DNA of 64,000 nucleotides from Streptomyces sp. PKU-EA00015 (GTDB taxonomy: Bacteria; Actinomycetota; Actinomycetes; Streptomycetales; Streptomycetaceae): NCBI RefSeq assembly GCF_013387495.1, contig NZ_JABZEE010000013.1, positions 1 through 64,000 of the forward strand, given 5' to 3'. The notes beneath the pieces were generated by a model. It worked only from the letters and a program-made list of their open reading frames with translations. It was not told the DNA's origin and made no database searches. A program made the translations under genes and the position numbers. This document shows positions 5,863-15,374 of this stretch, piece after piece (within the stretch, counting starts at the first letter, position 1; each line of letters begins with the position of its first letter).

Positions 5863-8016
5863 ATGCCACCGCTGCGCAGTACCGGGTGGTTCCCGGAAGC
5901 GGAGCATCCGGAGTATGCCGGGCAGTACCGGCTCGAGGCCTGCCTCGGCAACGGCGGCATGGGCGTCGTCCACCTCGCCACCTCCGCTTCGGGCCTGCGG
6001 CTCGCGGTCAAGGTCATTCACGCCGAGCACGCCTCGGACCCCGAGTTCAGGGCGCGTTTCCGCCAGGAGGTCGCCGCAGCCCGCCGGGTCAGCGGCGCGT
6101 TCACGGCACCGGTCGTGGACGCCGACCCCGACGCCGAACGCCCGTGGATGGCCACGCTGTTCATCGACGGTCCGACGCTGTCGGACCGGGTCAAGCGGAA
6201 CGGTCCCCTGGCCGCGCCGGAGCTGCGCAGGGCCGGCGCGGGGCTCGCCGAGGCGCTGCGTGACATCCATCGCGCCGGCGTGGTGCACCGGGATCTCAAA
6301 CCCAGCAATGTGCTGTTGGCGCCTGACGGACCGAAAGTCATCGACTTCGGGATCTCCCGTCCCGCGGACAGCGATCTGCGCACGGAGACCGGGAAGCTGA
6401 TCGGGACACCGCCGTTCATGGCTCCCGAGCAGTTCCAGCGCCCGCGTGAAGTCGGGCCCGAGGCCGATGTGTTCGCGCTGGGCGCCGTGCTCGTGCACGC
6501 GGCGACCGGCCGAGGCCCGTTCGACTCCGACAGCCCCTACATCGTGGCGTACCAGGTCGTGCACAACGAGCCCGATCTGGCGGGCGTGCCGGAGGATCTC
6601 GTACCGCTGCTGCGCAGGTGCCTGGCCAAGGACCCGCGGGAGCGGCCCACGCCGTACGAGCTGATGGTGGCGCTGCGCGCGTCGTCGCCGTCGTCGGGGT
6701 GCGACACCCAGGCCTACATACCGGCGCAGCGCGGACCGGAGCAGCGGGAGAGGCGGCTCCCCGCGGCGGAGGAGTCCGCCGCTCCCGGAGGGAAAGCCGG
6801 TGCCAAGCGCCGCGGCCGGGCCCGGTGGGCGGCCGTCGCCGCCGGCCTGGTGGTGCTGGCCGCCGGTGCGGTCGTGACCGCCACCGCCACGTCGGACGAT
6901 CCGGGACCGGGCCGCGCGAAACCGCGCGCCGAGCAGTCCTTCCGCCCCTGGAGCGTGGCACTGCACCGCGGCGGCGGCGAGAACCGGACCCCGGTGTGCA
7001 CCGGGGCCGGCCCTGCCCTCTTCTGCACGGCTCCCGGCACCGGAGCCGTACGGCTCGACCCGGCCGACGGCAGCACCGACTGGTCGGCAAGGAGCGCGGG
7101 TCCGCGGACGGCCCGGGGACAGGGCGACGCGGGTCAGGAGCCCGTACTCGCGGGCGGCCTGCTGCACGTCACCACGGCGGGCGGCGACCGCTACGAGGCG
7201 CTCGACCCCGCGACCGGCGCGGTGCGGTGGGACCTCGACATCTCCGCGTACGCCACGGTGCGTCCGCTCGGTGACGTCGTGCTGCTGGTCACAGAGGGCG
7301 GGCAGGTGCGGGCCGTCGACGCCGCGACGGGCGCGGACCGGTGGCGGAAGCGGCTCGGCGGGCCGGGCACGCAGTGGGTCCGGGCCGCGGACGGCGAGGG
7401 TCCCGCGTTCGACGCGACGCTCTCCGCGGACGGAAGGACCACACACGTCGGCGCGATCGACCCGGCGAGCGGCCGGCGGCTGTGGAGCGAGCGGCTCCAG
7501 GGCTCGCTGGCCCCGGCGGGGGCCGTGGACGGTTCGCTGTATCTGCTCTCGTCCGACGCGGACGGGTTCACCGACGCCGTGGTCCGTGTGGACACGGCGT
7601 CCGAGGACCGCGCCGTCAGCCGTGTCCCGCTGGCCGCCCCGGTCGACCAGGCGCAGGCCACGGTCGCCGGGTCCGTCGTCTACCTGTCGGGCGCGGGCGG
7701 TTCGCTCCTCGCGGTCGACACGTCCCGGTCGGCCGGGGACGCGCAGCTGTGGCGCCTGGAGACCGCAGTGACCCACCTGTCACGGCCGGCGGCCGACGAC
7801 CGCTCCGTGTACGTGTCGGCCGGTGACGGGCGCCTGCTCGCCGTCGACGTCGCCCGCGGCACGCTGACCGGCCAGACCAGGCCCCGGATGGACGACGGAC
7901 GGTTCACGTACGCGGCCCTGCTGCCCGCCCCCGTCACCGCGCCCGGCACGGTCTTTGCCACCGCCCCCGACGGGTCCGTCTTCGCCGTCGACGCGAAGGA
8001 CCCGGCGCGCTGGTGA
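5863..8016 (+). CDS. Ser/Thr protein kinase with PQQ-like beta-propeller
   Basis: Membrane-anchored Hanks-type kinase, 717 residues. The glycine loop LGNGGMG is at 28-34, the ATP-anchoring Lys is K50 (LAVKVIH), the catalytic loop HRDLKPSN at 142-149 and DFG at 161-163; MAPEQ follows. One transmembrane helix (about 322-343) separates it from an extracellular C-terminal half made of PQQ-type blades, for example YEALDPATGAVRW and VRAVDAATGADRW, which is the presumed sensor. ATG 5863 is taken because GGGGTGGGA lies just upstream and the conserved region begins soon after; the frame stays open to 5791. Divergent from the SH3b gene. All catalytic residues are intact; ligand and targets are unknown. 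Confidence 0.9.
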   Translation: MPPLRSTGWFPEAEHPEYAGQYRLEACLGNGGMGVVHLATSASGLRLAVKVIHAEHASDPEFRARFRQEVAAARRVSGAFTAPVVDADPDAERPWMATLFIDGPTLSDRVKRNGPLAAPELRRAGAGLAEALRDIHRAGVVHRDLKPSNVLLAPDGPKVIDFGISRPADSDLRTETGKLIGTPPFMAPEQFQRPREVGPEADVFALGAVLVHAATGRGPFDSDSPYIVAYQVVHNEPDLAGVPEDLVPLLRRCLAKDPRERPTPYELMVALRASSPSSGCDTQAYIPAQRGPEQRERRLPAAEESAAPGGKAGAKRRGRARWAAVAAGLVVLAAGAVVTATATSDDPGPGRAKPRAEQSFRPWSVALHRGGGENRTPVCTGAGPALFCTAPGTGAVRLDPADGSTDWSARSAGPRTARGQGDAGQEPVLAGGLLHVTTAGGDRYEALDPATGAVRWDLDISAYATVRPLGDVVLLVTEGGQVRAVDAATGADRWRKRLGGPGTQWVRAADGEGPAFDATLSADGRTTHVGAIDPASGRRLWSERLQGSLAPAGAVDGSLYLLSSDADGFTDAVVRVDTASEDRAVSRVPLAAPVDQAQATVAGSVVYLSGAGGSLLAVDTSRSAGDAQLWRLETAVTHLSRPAADDRSVYVSAGDGRLLAVDVARGTLTGQTRPRMDDGRFTYAALLPAPVTAPGTVFATAPDGSVFAVDAKDPARW

Positions 8017-8029
8017 GCGCGCCGGGTCC
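7998..8029. terminator. terminator overlapping kinase stop codon
   Basis: Perfect 13-bp arms GGACCCGGCGCGC (7998-8010) and GCGCGCCGGGTCC (8017-8029) enclose the six bases holding the kinase stop codon. The structure sits between the convergent kinase and ilvD genes and can serve both. Confidence 0.75.
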
Positions 8030-8052
8030 CCGGTGACTGCGATACGGGCGGG

Positions 8053-9906
8053 TCAGCCCAGCTTGGAGACGTCCCGCACCGCGCCCTTGTCCGCGCTCGT
8101 CGCCATCGCCGCGTAGGCGCGCAGCGCCGCCGAGACCTTGCGTTCGCGGGACTTCGGGGCGTACGCCCCGCCCAGCGCCTGCTCGCGGCGGGCCAGTTCG
8201 GCCTCGTCGACCAGCAGCTCGATCGAGCGGCCCGGGATGTCGATGCGGATGCGGTCGCCGTCCTCGACGAGGGCGATGGTGCCGCCGGACGCGGCCTCCG
8301 GGGAGGCATGGCCGATCGACAGGCCGGACGTGCCGCCGGAGAAGCGGCCGTCGGTGATCAGGGCGCAGGTCTTGCCGAGGCCGCGGCCCTTGAGGAAGGA
8401 CGTCGGGTAGAGCATCTCCTGCATGCCGGGGCCGCCCTTGGGGCCCTCGTAGCGGATGACGACCACGTCGCCGTCCGTGACCTGCTTGTTGAGGATCTTC
8501 TCGACGGCCTCCTCCTGCGACTCGCAGACGACCGCCGGGCCCTCGAAGGTCCAGATGGACTCGTCGACGCCCGCCGTCTTCACGACGCAGCCGTCGACGG
8601 CCAGGTTGCCCTTCAGCACCGCCAGGCCGCCGTCCTTGGAGTACGCGTGCTCCGCGGAGCGGATGCAGCCGCCCTCGGCGTCCTCGTCGAGGGTGTCCCA
8701 GCGCTCGGACTGGGAGAAGGCCTCGGCGGAGCGGACGCAGCCGGGGGCCGCATGCCACAGCTCGACGGCCTCCGCGGACGGGGAGCCGCCGCGCACGTCC
8801 CACGTCTTCAGCCAGTCGGCGAGCGACGGGCTGTGGACGCTGTGCACGTCCTCGTTCAGCAGCCCGGCGCGGTGCAGCTCGCCCAGCAGGGCGGGGATGC
8901 CGCCGGCGCGGTGGACGTCCTCCATGTAGTACGTGCGGTTCTTCGCGACGTTCGGCGCGACCTTGGCGAGGCACGGCACCCGGCGCGAGACGGCGTCGAT
9001 CTCGTCCAGACCGAAGGGGACGCCCGCCTCCTGGGCCGCCGCCAGCAGGTGCAGGATCGTGTTGGTCGAGCCGCCCATGGCGATGTCGAGGGCCATGGCG
9101 TTCTCGAAGGCGGCCATGGTGGCGATGTTGCGCGGGAGGACCGACTCGTCGCCCTGGGCGTAGTAGCGGTCGGTGAGCTCGACGACCGTACGGGCGGCGT
9201 TCTCGTACAGGGCGCGGCGGGCGGTGTGGGTGGCCAGGGTCGAGCCGTTGCCGGGCAGGGACAGGCCGATGGCCTCGGTCAGGCAGTTCATCGAGTTGGC
9301 GGTGAACATGCCGGAACAGGAGCCGCAGGTCGGGCAGGCGTTCTCCTCGATACGGAGCATGTCCGCGTCGGAGATCTTGTCGTTGACGGCGTCCGACATC
9401 GCGTCGACCAGGTCGAGCGTGCGGACCGTGCCGTCGACCAGGGTGGCCCGGCCGGACTCCATCGGGCCGCCGGAGACGAAGACCGTCGGGATGTTCAGGC
9501 GCAGGGCCGCGTTCAGCATGCCCGGGGTGATCTTGTCGCAGTTGGAGATGCAGATCAGGGCATCGGCGCAGTGCGCCTCGACCATGTACTCCACGGAGTC
9601 GGCGATCAGGTCGCGCGAGGGCAGCGAGTAGAGCATGCCGCCGTGGCCCATGGCGATGCCGTCGTCGACGGCGATCGTGTTGAACTCGCGCGGGATGCCG
9701 CCCGCCTCGCTGATCGCCTGGGAGACGATCCGGCCGACCGGCTGGAGGTGGGTGTGGCCCGGCACGAACTCCGTGAAGGAGTTGGCGACGGCAATGATCG
9801 GCTTGCGGCCGATGTCCGCGCCCGGTACACCGGAGGCCCGCATAAGGGCGCGGGCGCCCGCCATGTTGCGGCCGTGGGTGACAGTGCGGGACCTCAGCTC
9901 GGGCAT
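8053..9906 (-). CDS. ilvD: dihydroxy-acid dehydratase
   Basis: Iron-sulfur dehydratase of branched-chain amino acid and pantothenate biosynthesis. It converts 2,3-dihydroxyisovalerate (or its methyl homologue) to the 2-oxo acid. The 617 residues match the family. Candidate cluster and metal ligands are C123 ([10 protein letters not shown]), C191/C194/C197 ([11 protein letters not shown]) and the acidic DDG at 81-83. The C-terminal half has the swivelling-domain motifs KGGPGMQEM and [16 protein letters not shown]. It appears monocistronic and convergent with the kinase gene. Its product 2-oxoisovalerate is also the precursor of pantothenate, which connects it to panC in this window. Confidence 0.97.
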   Translation of the reverse strand: MPELRSRTVTHGRNMAGARALMRASGVPGADIGRKPIIAVANSFTEFVPGHTHLQPVGRIVSQAISEAGGIPREFNTIAVDDGIAMGHGGMLYSLPSRDLIADSVEYMVEAHCADALICISNCDKITPGMLNAALRLNIPTVFVSGGPMESGRATLVDGTVRTLDLVDAMSDAVNDKISDADMLRIEENACPTCGSCSGMFTANSMNCLTEAIGLSLPGNGSTLATHTARRALYENAARTVVELTDRYYAQGDESVLPRNIATMAAFENAMALDIAMGGSTNTILHLLAAAQEAGVPFGLDEIDAVSRRVPCLAKVAPNVAKNRTYYMEDVHRAGGIPALLGELHRAGLLNEDVHSVHSPSLADWLKTWDVRGGSPSAEAVELWHAAPGCVRSAEAFSQSERWDTLDEDAEGGCIRSAEHAYSKDGGLAVLKGNLAVDGCVVKTAGVDESIWTFEGPAVVCESQEEAVEKILNKQVTDGDVVVIRYEGPKGGPGMQEMLYPTSFLKGRGLGKTCALITDGRFSGGTSGLSIGHASPEAASGGTIALVEDGDRIRIDIPGRSIELLVDEAELARREQALGGAYAPKSRERKVSAALRAYAAMATSADKGAVRDVSKLG

Positions 9907-10035
9907 CGTCGCTCGCTCCTCGTCGTGATGGGTGTACCTCTCTCGAGCGTACGCCGCGGCTCCAAGATCTGGACAGCGTGTCCGGAATGCGGGACGCCCG
10001 GCTCAGTCCTCGGTCGGCTCGGTTTCCCGGTCCGC

Positions 10036-10662
10036 TCAGACCCCGGTCGGGCCGGGGTCCGTGAGGTAGCGCTGCAGCGTGGGCGCCACCATCCGCACGA
10101 TCTCCTCCGTGTCCACCGAGGCCAGCGGCTCCGCCTTGATCACGTAACGCAGGATCGCGATACCGATCATGTGGGACGCGGCGAGTTCGGCACGGAAGGT
10201 CGGGTCCGGTACGTCGAGGTCGCCCGCGACCCGCTCCAGCAGCCGCCGCAGGACGAACCCGCGCAGCACCGTCGCCGCCGCCTCGTGGGTCAGCGCGGAA
10301 CGGATGATGGCGAGCAGCGGGGCACGGGTCGCCGGGTTCTCCCAGACGCCGATGAAGTAGCGGGCGAGCCGCTCGCCGATGCCCTCGGTGCTCGTGCCGA
10401 GGATCACGGGGATGGCCAGCGCGGGCTCGAAGGAGACCTCGATCGCCGCGGCGAAGACGTCGTCCTTGGTGCCGAAGTAGTGGTGCACGAGCGCCGCGTC
10501 GACCCCGGCGGCACGCGCGATCCCGCGCATCGTCGTCTTGTCGTAGCCGCGCTCGGCGAACTCGGTGCGCGCCGCCTGGAGGATCCGCTCGCGGGCGCCG
10601 GGCCCCTCGTCGGCCGCCTTGCGGGCCGGCCGCCCGCGCCGCCGGGGCGCCGCGCCGGTCAT
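10036..10662 (-). CDS. TetR family transcriptional regulator
   Basis: DNA-binding repressor of 208 residues. After a basic, Pro/Arg-rich lead, a typical TetR helix-turn-helix occupies about residues 25-70: RERILQAARTEFAERGY, then TTMRGIARAAGVDAALVHHYF. The C-terminal ligand domain resembles the TetR_C_17/TetR-PsrA group, with PALAIPVILG and SHMIGIAILRYVI. It lies 30 bp downstream of the sugar-isomerase-like gene on the same strand, so they may form an operon. The start codon lies inside a 17-bp tandem repeat. Target genes are unknown; the isomerase promoter is the first candidate. Confidence 0.88.
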   Translation of the reverse strand: MTGAAPRRRGRPARKAADEGPGARERILQAARTEFAERGYDKTTMRGIARAAGVDAALVHHYFGTKDDVFAAAIEVSFEPALAIPVILGTSTEGIGERLARYFIGVWENPATRAPLLAIIRSALTHEAAATVLRGFVLRRLLERVAGDLDVPDPTFRAELAASHMIGIAILRYVIKAEPLASVDTEEIVRMVAPTLQRYLTDPGPTGV

Positions 10663-10705
10663 CGGGCCGTACCGGTCATCGCGCCGTGCCCGTCACCGCG
10701 TCCTA
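10655..10705. repeat. three tandem 17-bp repeats
   Basis: Three adjacent units begin CCGGTCATCG (10655), CCGGTCATCG (10672) and CCCGTCACCG (10689), decaying to the right. They span the 3' end of the isomerase-like gene, the intergenic gap and the first codons of the TetR gene. They may be replication slippage or a reiterated protein-binding site. Confidence 0.6.
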
Positions 10706-11538
10706 CCGGTCCCGCCGTGGACGCGCGACGAGGCCGCGGAGGCCAGGTGCAGCCGCGTGAAGGCCAGTGCCTCCGCCAGGTCGGCCTCGCGTTCGGCGGC
10801 GGACATGGCGCGCCGCGTGTTGACTTCGATGACGACGTGGCCGTCGAAGCCGTTGCCGGCCAGGCGCTCCAGCAGTTCGGCGCAGGGCTGGTCGCCGCGG
10901 CCGGGCACCAGGTGCTCGTCCTTGGCGGACCCCTTGCCGTCGGCCAGGTGCACGTGGCCGAGCCGGTCGCCCATCCGGTCCACCATTGCCATCGTGTCGG
11001 TCCGCGAGGTCGCCGTGTGCGACAGGTCGATCGTGAAGTGCCGGTAGTCGTCCTTGGTGACGTCCCAGTCGGGGGCGTACGCGAGCATCTCCCGGTCCCG
11101 GTAGCGCCAGGGGTACATGTTCTCCACGGCGAACCGGACGTCCGTCTCGTCCGCCATGCGCCAGATGCCGCGGACGAAGTCGCGCGCGTACTGCCGCTGC
11201 CAGCGGAACGGCGGGTGCACGACCACCGTGGAGGCCCCCAGCTTCTCGGCGGCGGCCTGCGCCCGCTGGAGCTTGACCCACGGGTCGGTGGACCAGACCC
11301 GCTGAGTGATCAGCAGGCACGGGGCGTGGACGGCGTGGATGGGGACCTGGTGGTAGTCGGAGAGCCTGCGCAGCGCCTCGATGTCCTGGCTGACGGGGTC
11401 CGTCCAGACCATGATCTCGACCCCGTCGTAGCCGAGGCGCGCGGCGACCTCGAAGGCGGTCGCCGTCGACTCCGGATAGACGGAAGCCGTCGACAGGACA
11501 ACCTTCGCATCCGGGATGCGCACGACTGGTTCTGCCAC
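10693..11538 (-). CDS. sugar phosphate isomerase/epimerase family protein
   Basis: Predicted TIM-barrel enzyme of the AP_endonuc_2 (xylose isomerase-like) fold, 281 residues. Visible family features are [11 protein letters not shown] near the N-terminus, [46 protein letters not shown] and [11 protein letters not shown]. These are the conserved Asp, His and Glu ligands at strand ends that bind a divalent metal. The substrate is not known; homologues are annotated loosely as sugar isomerases or epimerases. It may be cotranscribed with the TetR gene that follows after 30 bp. The start at 11538 gives a short natural lead before the first strand. Confidence 0.85.
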   Translation of the reverse strand: MAEPVVRIPDAKVVLSTASVYPESTATAFEVAARLGYDGVEIMVWTDPVSQDIEALRRLSDYHQVPIHAVHAPCLLITQRVWSTDPWVKLQRAQAAAEKLGASTVVVHPPFRWQRQYARDFVRGIWRMADETDVRFAVENMYPWRYRDREMLAYAPDWDVTKDDYRHFTIDLSHTATSRTDTMAMVDRMGDRLGHVHLADGKGSAKDEHLVPGRGDQPCAELLERLAGNGFDGHVVIEVNTRRAMSAAEREADLAEALAFTRLHLASAASSRVHGGTGRTR

Positions 11539-11560
11539 GGAGACAGCCTAAAGGCACGCG

Positions 11561-12493
11561 CTAGGCGGTCGGCAGATGGTCGAGGCGCCGCAGGATGACG
11601 CCCTCGCGCAGCGCCCAGGGGCAGATCTCCAGTTCCTCGGCGTCGAAGAGGTCCATCGCCCCCTCCGCGACCAGGGCTCCTGCCAGCAGCTGACGGGCCC
11701 GGCCCGGGGAGACGCCGGGCAGGCCGGCGCGCTGCTCCACCGTCATGGCGGCGAGCTTGGGCACCCAGCCGACGAGTGACGAACGACTCAGCACGCGCTG
11801 GACGTAGAGGCCCTCGCCGGAGCGGGCCGCACCCGCGATGCGGGCCAGCTGCTTGAAGGTCTTGGAGGTGGCGACGATGTGGTCCGGCGGGCCCAGCCGG
11901 CTGAATTCGCCGACGACACGGGCGATCTCGGCGCGCACATGGCGCCGCAGCGACTTCACGTCCCGCGGGTCCGGCGGGTCGCCGGGCAGCAGTCCCACGG
12001 TCAGCCGGCTCGCGCCGAGCGGCAGGGAGACGGCGGCGTCGGGCTCCTCGTCTATGCCGAACGCGATCTCCAGCGAGCCGCCGCCGATGTCGAGGACCAG
12101 CAGCTTCCCGGCCGACCAGCCGAACCAGCGGCGGGCCGCGAGGAACGTGAGACGCGCCTCCTCCGCGCCCGTGAGGACCGTCAGCTCGACCCCCGTCTCG
12201 GCCTTGACCCGGGACAGGACCAAGTCCGCGTTGGTCGCCTCGCGCACGGCGGAGGTGGCGAAGGAGAGGACCTCTTCGCAGCCCTTGTCCTCGGCGGCCT
12301 GCAACGCGTCGGCAACGGTGTGGACCAGCCGCTCGATGCCCTCCTCGCCGATGGCACCGCCCTCGTCGAGCAGCTCGGCGAGACGCAGCTCCGCCTTGTG
12401 GGAGTGCGCGGGAAGGGGGCGGGCGCCGGGGTGGGCGTCCACCGCCAGCAGGTGAACCGTGTTCGAACCGACGTCGAGGACTCCGAGTCTCAT
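11561..12493 (-). CDS. Ppx/GppA family phosphatase
   Basis: Exopolyphosphatase or pppGpp phosphohydrolase of the ASKHA fold, 310 residues. [17 protein letters not shown] at the N-terminus is the phosphate-1 motif; [15 protein letters not shown] is phosphate-2. [12 protein letters not shown] and [13 protein letters not shown] are further family signatures. The length fits the short actinobacterial type without the C-terminal HD domain. ATG 12493 is chosen because it opens directly into the conserved strand. It is divergent from the Cys-rich gene at 12534 with only 40 bp between, so the promoters must overlap. Which of the two activities it has cannot be told from sequence. Confidence 0.92.
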   Translation of the reverse strand: MRLGVLDVGSNTVHLLAVDAHPGARPLPAHSHKAELRLAELLDEGGAIGEEGIERLVHTVADALQAAEDKGCEEVLSFATSAVREATNADLVLSRVKAETGVELTVLTGAEEARLTFLAARRWFGWSAGKLLVLDIGGGSLEIAFGIDEEPDAAVSLPLGASRLTVGLLPGDPPDPRDVKSLRRHVRAEIARVVGEFSRLGPPDHIVATSKTFKQLARIAGAARSGEGLYVQRVLSRSSLVGWVPKLAAMTVEQRAGLPGVSPGRARQLLAGALVAEGAMDLFDAEELEICPWALREGVILRRLDHLPTA

Positions 12494-12533
12494 GGACGGA
12501 ACGCTACTGCGGTCGCACGCATACGCTGGAGCC

Positions 12534-13385
12534 GTGCCAAAGACGAAAAAGGCGAAGCCGGGCAAAGCAGTGCCCGCTACGAAGTCCGAGCGGCCCGACA
12601 ACCCCGACAAGCGCTCCACGAAGAAGACCGAGCCCGACGAAAAGGGCCTGGACTTCCCCCGAGCATGGGTGGAGTTCCCCGACCCCGCCGACGACGAACA
12701 GGTCTTCCGGTGCGACCTGACGTGGCTCACCTCACGCTGGAGCTGCATCTTCGGCAGCGGGTGCCAGGGAATCCAGGCCGGGCGAGCGGACGACGGCTGC
12801 TGCACGCTGGGCGCGCACTTCTCCGACGAGGAGGACGAACAGCGCGTGGCGGAGCACGTGGCACGTCTGACGCCGGACCTGTGGCAGTTCCACGACGTCG
12901 GCACCGGGACCGGCTGGGTGCAGCAGGACGAGGACGGTGAGCGCCAGACGCGCCGCTGGGAGGGCTCGTGCATCTTCCAGAACCGCCCGGGCTTCGCGGG
13001 CGGTGCGGGCTGCTCGCTGCACATCCTCGCGCTGCGCGAGGGCCGGGAGCCGCTGGAGACCAAGCCGGACGTGTGCTGGCAGCTGCCGGTGCGGCGCACG
13101 TACGAGTGGATCGACCGGCCGGACGACACCCGCGTGCTGCAGGTGTCGATCGGCGAGTACGACCGCCGGGGCTGGGGCCCGGGCGGGCACGACCTGCACT
13201 GGTGGTGCACGTCGGCGACGTCGGCGCACGGCGCGGGCGAGCCCGTGTACGTGACGTACCGCCCGGAGTTGACCGAGCTGATGGGCAAGGCGGCGTACGA
13301 CGTGCTGGTGGAGCTGTGCGAGGCACGTCTGGCGTCGTCGCTTCCGCTGGTGGCGCCGCACCCTGCGGACCCGAAGCCCCGCTGA
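12534..13385 (+). CDS. conserved Cys-rich protein (zinc/iron-chelating type)
   Basis: A 283-residue protein with a Lys-rich, disordered N-terminus (about 1-45) and a cysteine-rich core. The core cysteines fall in [37 protein letters not shown] and GGAGCSLH. The spacing recalls the YkgJ/DUF3109 family of putative zinc- or iron-chelating domains. It is conserved in actinomycetes as far as I recall. GTG 12534 follows a TACGCT -10-like element (12522-12527) by six bases, predicting a leaderless message. Divergent from Ppx. Function is unknown; metal binding is an inference from the cysteine clusters. Confidence 0.78.
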   Translation: MPKTKKAKPGKAVPATKSERPDNPDKRSTKKTEPDEKGLDFPRAWVEFPDPADDEQVFRCDLTWLTSRWSCIFGSGCQGIQAGRADDGCCTLGAHFSDEEDEQRVAEHVARLTPDLWQFHDVGTGTGWVQQDEDGERQTRRWEGSCIFQNRPGFAGGAGCSLHILALREGREPLETKPDVCWQLPVRRTYEWIDRPDDTRVLQVSIGEYDRRGWGPGGHDLHWWCTSATSAHGAGEPVYVTYRPELTELMGKAAYDVLVELCEARLASSLPLVAPHPADPKPR

Positions 13386-13495
13386 CGGGCGGGCCGGGCG
13401 GGCGGCGGCCCGCCCTCGGCACCCGGCTGCCGGGCCGCACGCCCCCCGGTGCGCGCAGTGCCGGGCGGACGCCGCGGAGGACCGTTTCGACCGGG

Positions 13496-15169
13496 TCAGT
13501 CCGAAGGCGGCGGGGTCGCCGGCTCGGACGGCGGTTCCGACGCGGGCGGTGACGTGGGCGGGTCGGACGGGTCGGGCGAGGACGGCGGCGGCGAGGTCGG
13601 CGGCGTCGGGTCCGGCGAGGACGGCGGCGGGCTGGAGGGCGGCGGACTCGACGGCGGTGTGGGGGTCGGGTCGGGCGAGGAGGGCGGCGGGCTGGTCGCC
13701 CCGCGGCCGTGGATCGCCACGACCGCGCCGGCCGGCTCGATGCCGACCTGCGCGCGCCAGTAACCGGACGGCTCCCGCGAGGAGTCGACGGTGAGGTACA
13801 GAGTGACCGTTTCGCCGGGGTAAAGAGTGCCGGACGAGCGCGTGGTGCGCAGCCAGGGCACGTCCGTCCACAGCGACCAGTCGACCGGGGCGCCGCCGGA
13901 GGCCATGAGCGTGATGACGGTGGTGTCCCCGGCGGGCTGCGCCTCGACCGTGAGCCTGCCCGGGCCCCGCCCGGAAGCGGAGGGCGGGGCGGGGGTGCCC
14001 GTGCTGATCACCTCTACGGAGACCTCGGACGTGTGGCGGGCGGCCGTGAAACGGGGGTCGGGCGTCGCGCTCGCGTTGCCCGCGTGCTCGTAATGGCCGT
14101 ACGGGTCGCCCTCGGCCGAGCCGACCTGGTCGCCGGCGCTGATGGCCGGCCCGCGATGGCCCTCACCGGTCAGCGGCGCCCCCCGGTACGCCGCCCACAG
14201 GGCGAGCACCGGTGCGGCCACGACGGTGGCAACGACCGTGGTGGTCACCACGCGGGCGCGCATCCGGTCGCGCCGGGCGGCGTGGTCCTTGGGATCGAGC
14301 GGGAAGCCGTCCGGGCCGAAGCGCGGGGCACCGGCGCGGGCGCGGGGGACGTGGCGCATCGCGACGTACGCGGCGGCGCGCGGCGCCTCGACCAGGGGCA
14401 AAGCGGCCGGTGTGACGGACGAGCCGGGCCAGGGCCCCCGGGCGCCGGCGCGCTCGGCGGCGCGACGGCAGCGGGGGCAGTCGTCCACGTGACGCACGAG
14501 CTCGCGGCGCAGCGCGGCCGAGAGCAGGACGCGGTTGTCGCCGGTGAGCCGGGCGACGGCCGGGCAGTTGCCGGTCTCGACGACGGCGAGCGCGGCCCGG
14601 GTGCGCTCCACCTCGCAGGCCGCGGCGGCCAGCAGCTCGCGGGCCGCGACCTCGCCGAGGCCGAGGACCGAGGCGACGGCGGCCGGGCCGAGGCCGTGGC
14701 GCACGGCCAGTTCGAGGGCCTCGCGCTGCTCGGGGGTGGTGCCGGCGGCCTCGGGCCAGGCCAGCAGGGCCAGTTCGGCGCGGCGGCGCTCGGCGGCCTC
14801 GGGGGCGACGCGGGGCGCGGGCTCGCCGCCCGCGGCGGGCCGTCCGGTGTGGGAGCCCTGGCGCCTGCGGCGCTGCTCGCTGAGCCGGCGCAGACAGGCC
14901 CAGCGCGCGAGCGCGTACATCCAGGCCCTCCGCTCGGCCTCGCCGGACGGGCAGCGTCCGTGCTGCCGTTCGGCGATGGCGAGGACGTCACCGAGGACCG
15001 CCGTCGCCGCGTCGTGGTCGCACAGCACGGAGAGGCAGTAGGTGAACAGGCCGTCGAGATGCGGCTCATAACGCGCGGGCGGTCGCTCGGCGGACGGACG
15101 GGGCGCGCGACGGTGCGCGCGGTGTGCGCCGGTGATGTGGGTAGGGGATTCCAGCCTGCTGCTCGTCAC
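13496..15169 (-). CDS. sigma-like/anti-sigma-like/BACON fusion membrane protein
   Basis: A 557-residue fusion. Residues about 35-110 look like an ECF sigma region 2, with LFTYCLSVLCDHDAATAVLG and WMYALARWACLRRL. A region-4-like stretch follows (EQREALELAVRHGLGPAAVASVLG). Next comes an anti-sigma zinc-finger-like segment, ELVRHVDDCPRCRRAAERAG. One membrane helix follows the basic RRDRMRARV. The exported part has a BACON-type Ig fold (VPWLRTTRSSGTLYPGETVT) and ends in a Pro/Ser-rich tail. The pieces suggest a degenerate one-protein sigma/anti-sigma sensor with a carbohydrate- or wall-binding exterior. Streptomyces carries homologues at this place as I remember. Start is GTG 15169. The biochemical role is unknown. 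Confidence 0.8.
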   Translation of the reverse strand: MTSSRLESPTHITGAHRAHRRAPRPSAERPPARYEPHLDGLFTYCLSVLCDHDAATAVLGDVLAIAERQHGRCPSGEAERRAWMYALARWACLRRLSEQRRRRQGSHTGRPAAGGEPAPRVAPEAAERRRAELALLAWPEAAGTTPEQREALELAVRHGLGPAAVASVLGLGEVAARELLAAAACEVERTRAALAVVETGNCPAVARLTGDNRVLLSAALRRELVRHVDDCPRCRRAAERAGARGPWPGSSVTPAALPLVEAPRAAAYVAMRHVPRARAGAPRFGPDGFPLDPKDHAARRDRMRARVVTTTVVATVVAAPVLALWAAYRGAPLTGEGHRGPAISAGDQVGSAEGDPYGHYEHAGNASATPDPRFTAARHTSEVSVEVISTGTPAPPSASGRGPGRLTVEAQPAGDTTVITLMASGGAPVDWSLWTDVPWLRTTRSSGTLYPGETVTLYLTVDSSREPSGYWRAQVGIEPAGAVVAIHGRGATSPPPSSPDPTPTPPSSPPPSSPPPSSPDPTPPTSPPPSSPDPSDPPTSPPASEPPSEPATPPPSD

Positions 15170-15374
15170 TCCGTGACCGTAGGGGCAGCGCCGGACCCTG
15201 TTCGTACCCCTTGAGCACTTTTAATCCATACGGGTGAACCGTTCCTTCTAGGGAGGACAGAAGGGACAGGTTCCGCGCCCCGGGTGCCCACTGTTTCGCG
15301 CTGTGCGCCGGGCAGCGGCCCTCCGGCAGCGGGCGCCGGGCAGGGCTGTCAGTGGGCCCCGCTACGGTTTGCGC

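Noticed and set aside
8308..11598. 1096-codon plus-strand frame across ilvD, TetR and the isomerase-like gene
   Set aside because: It is antisense to three recognised genes and has no domain-like content; a shadow frame caused by codon bias.
11561..13288. Long minus-strand frame that would extend Ppx/GppA by 265 residues
   Set aside because: The extension is antisense to the Cys-rich protein gene at 12534, and the conserved Ppx motif begins exactly at 12493.
13570..13690. Tandem repeats of Pro/Ser codons suggesting a CRISPR or satellite
   Set aside because: They encode the low-complexity Pro/Ser tail of the BACON protein, with irregular units and no spacers.
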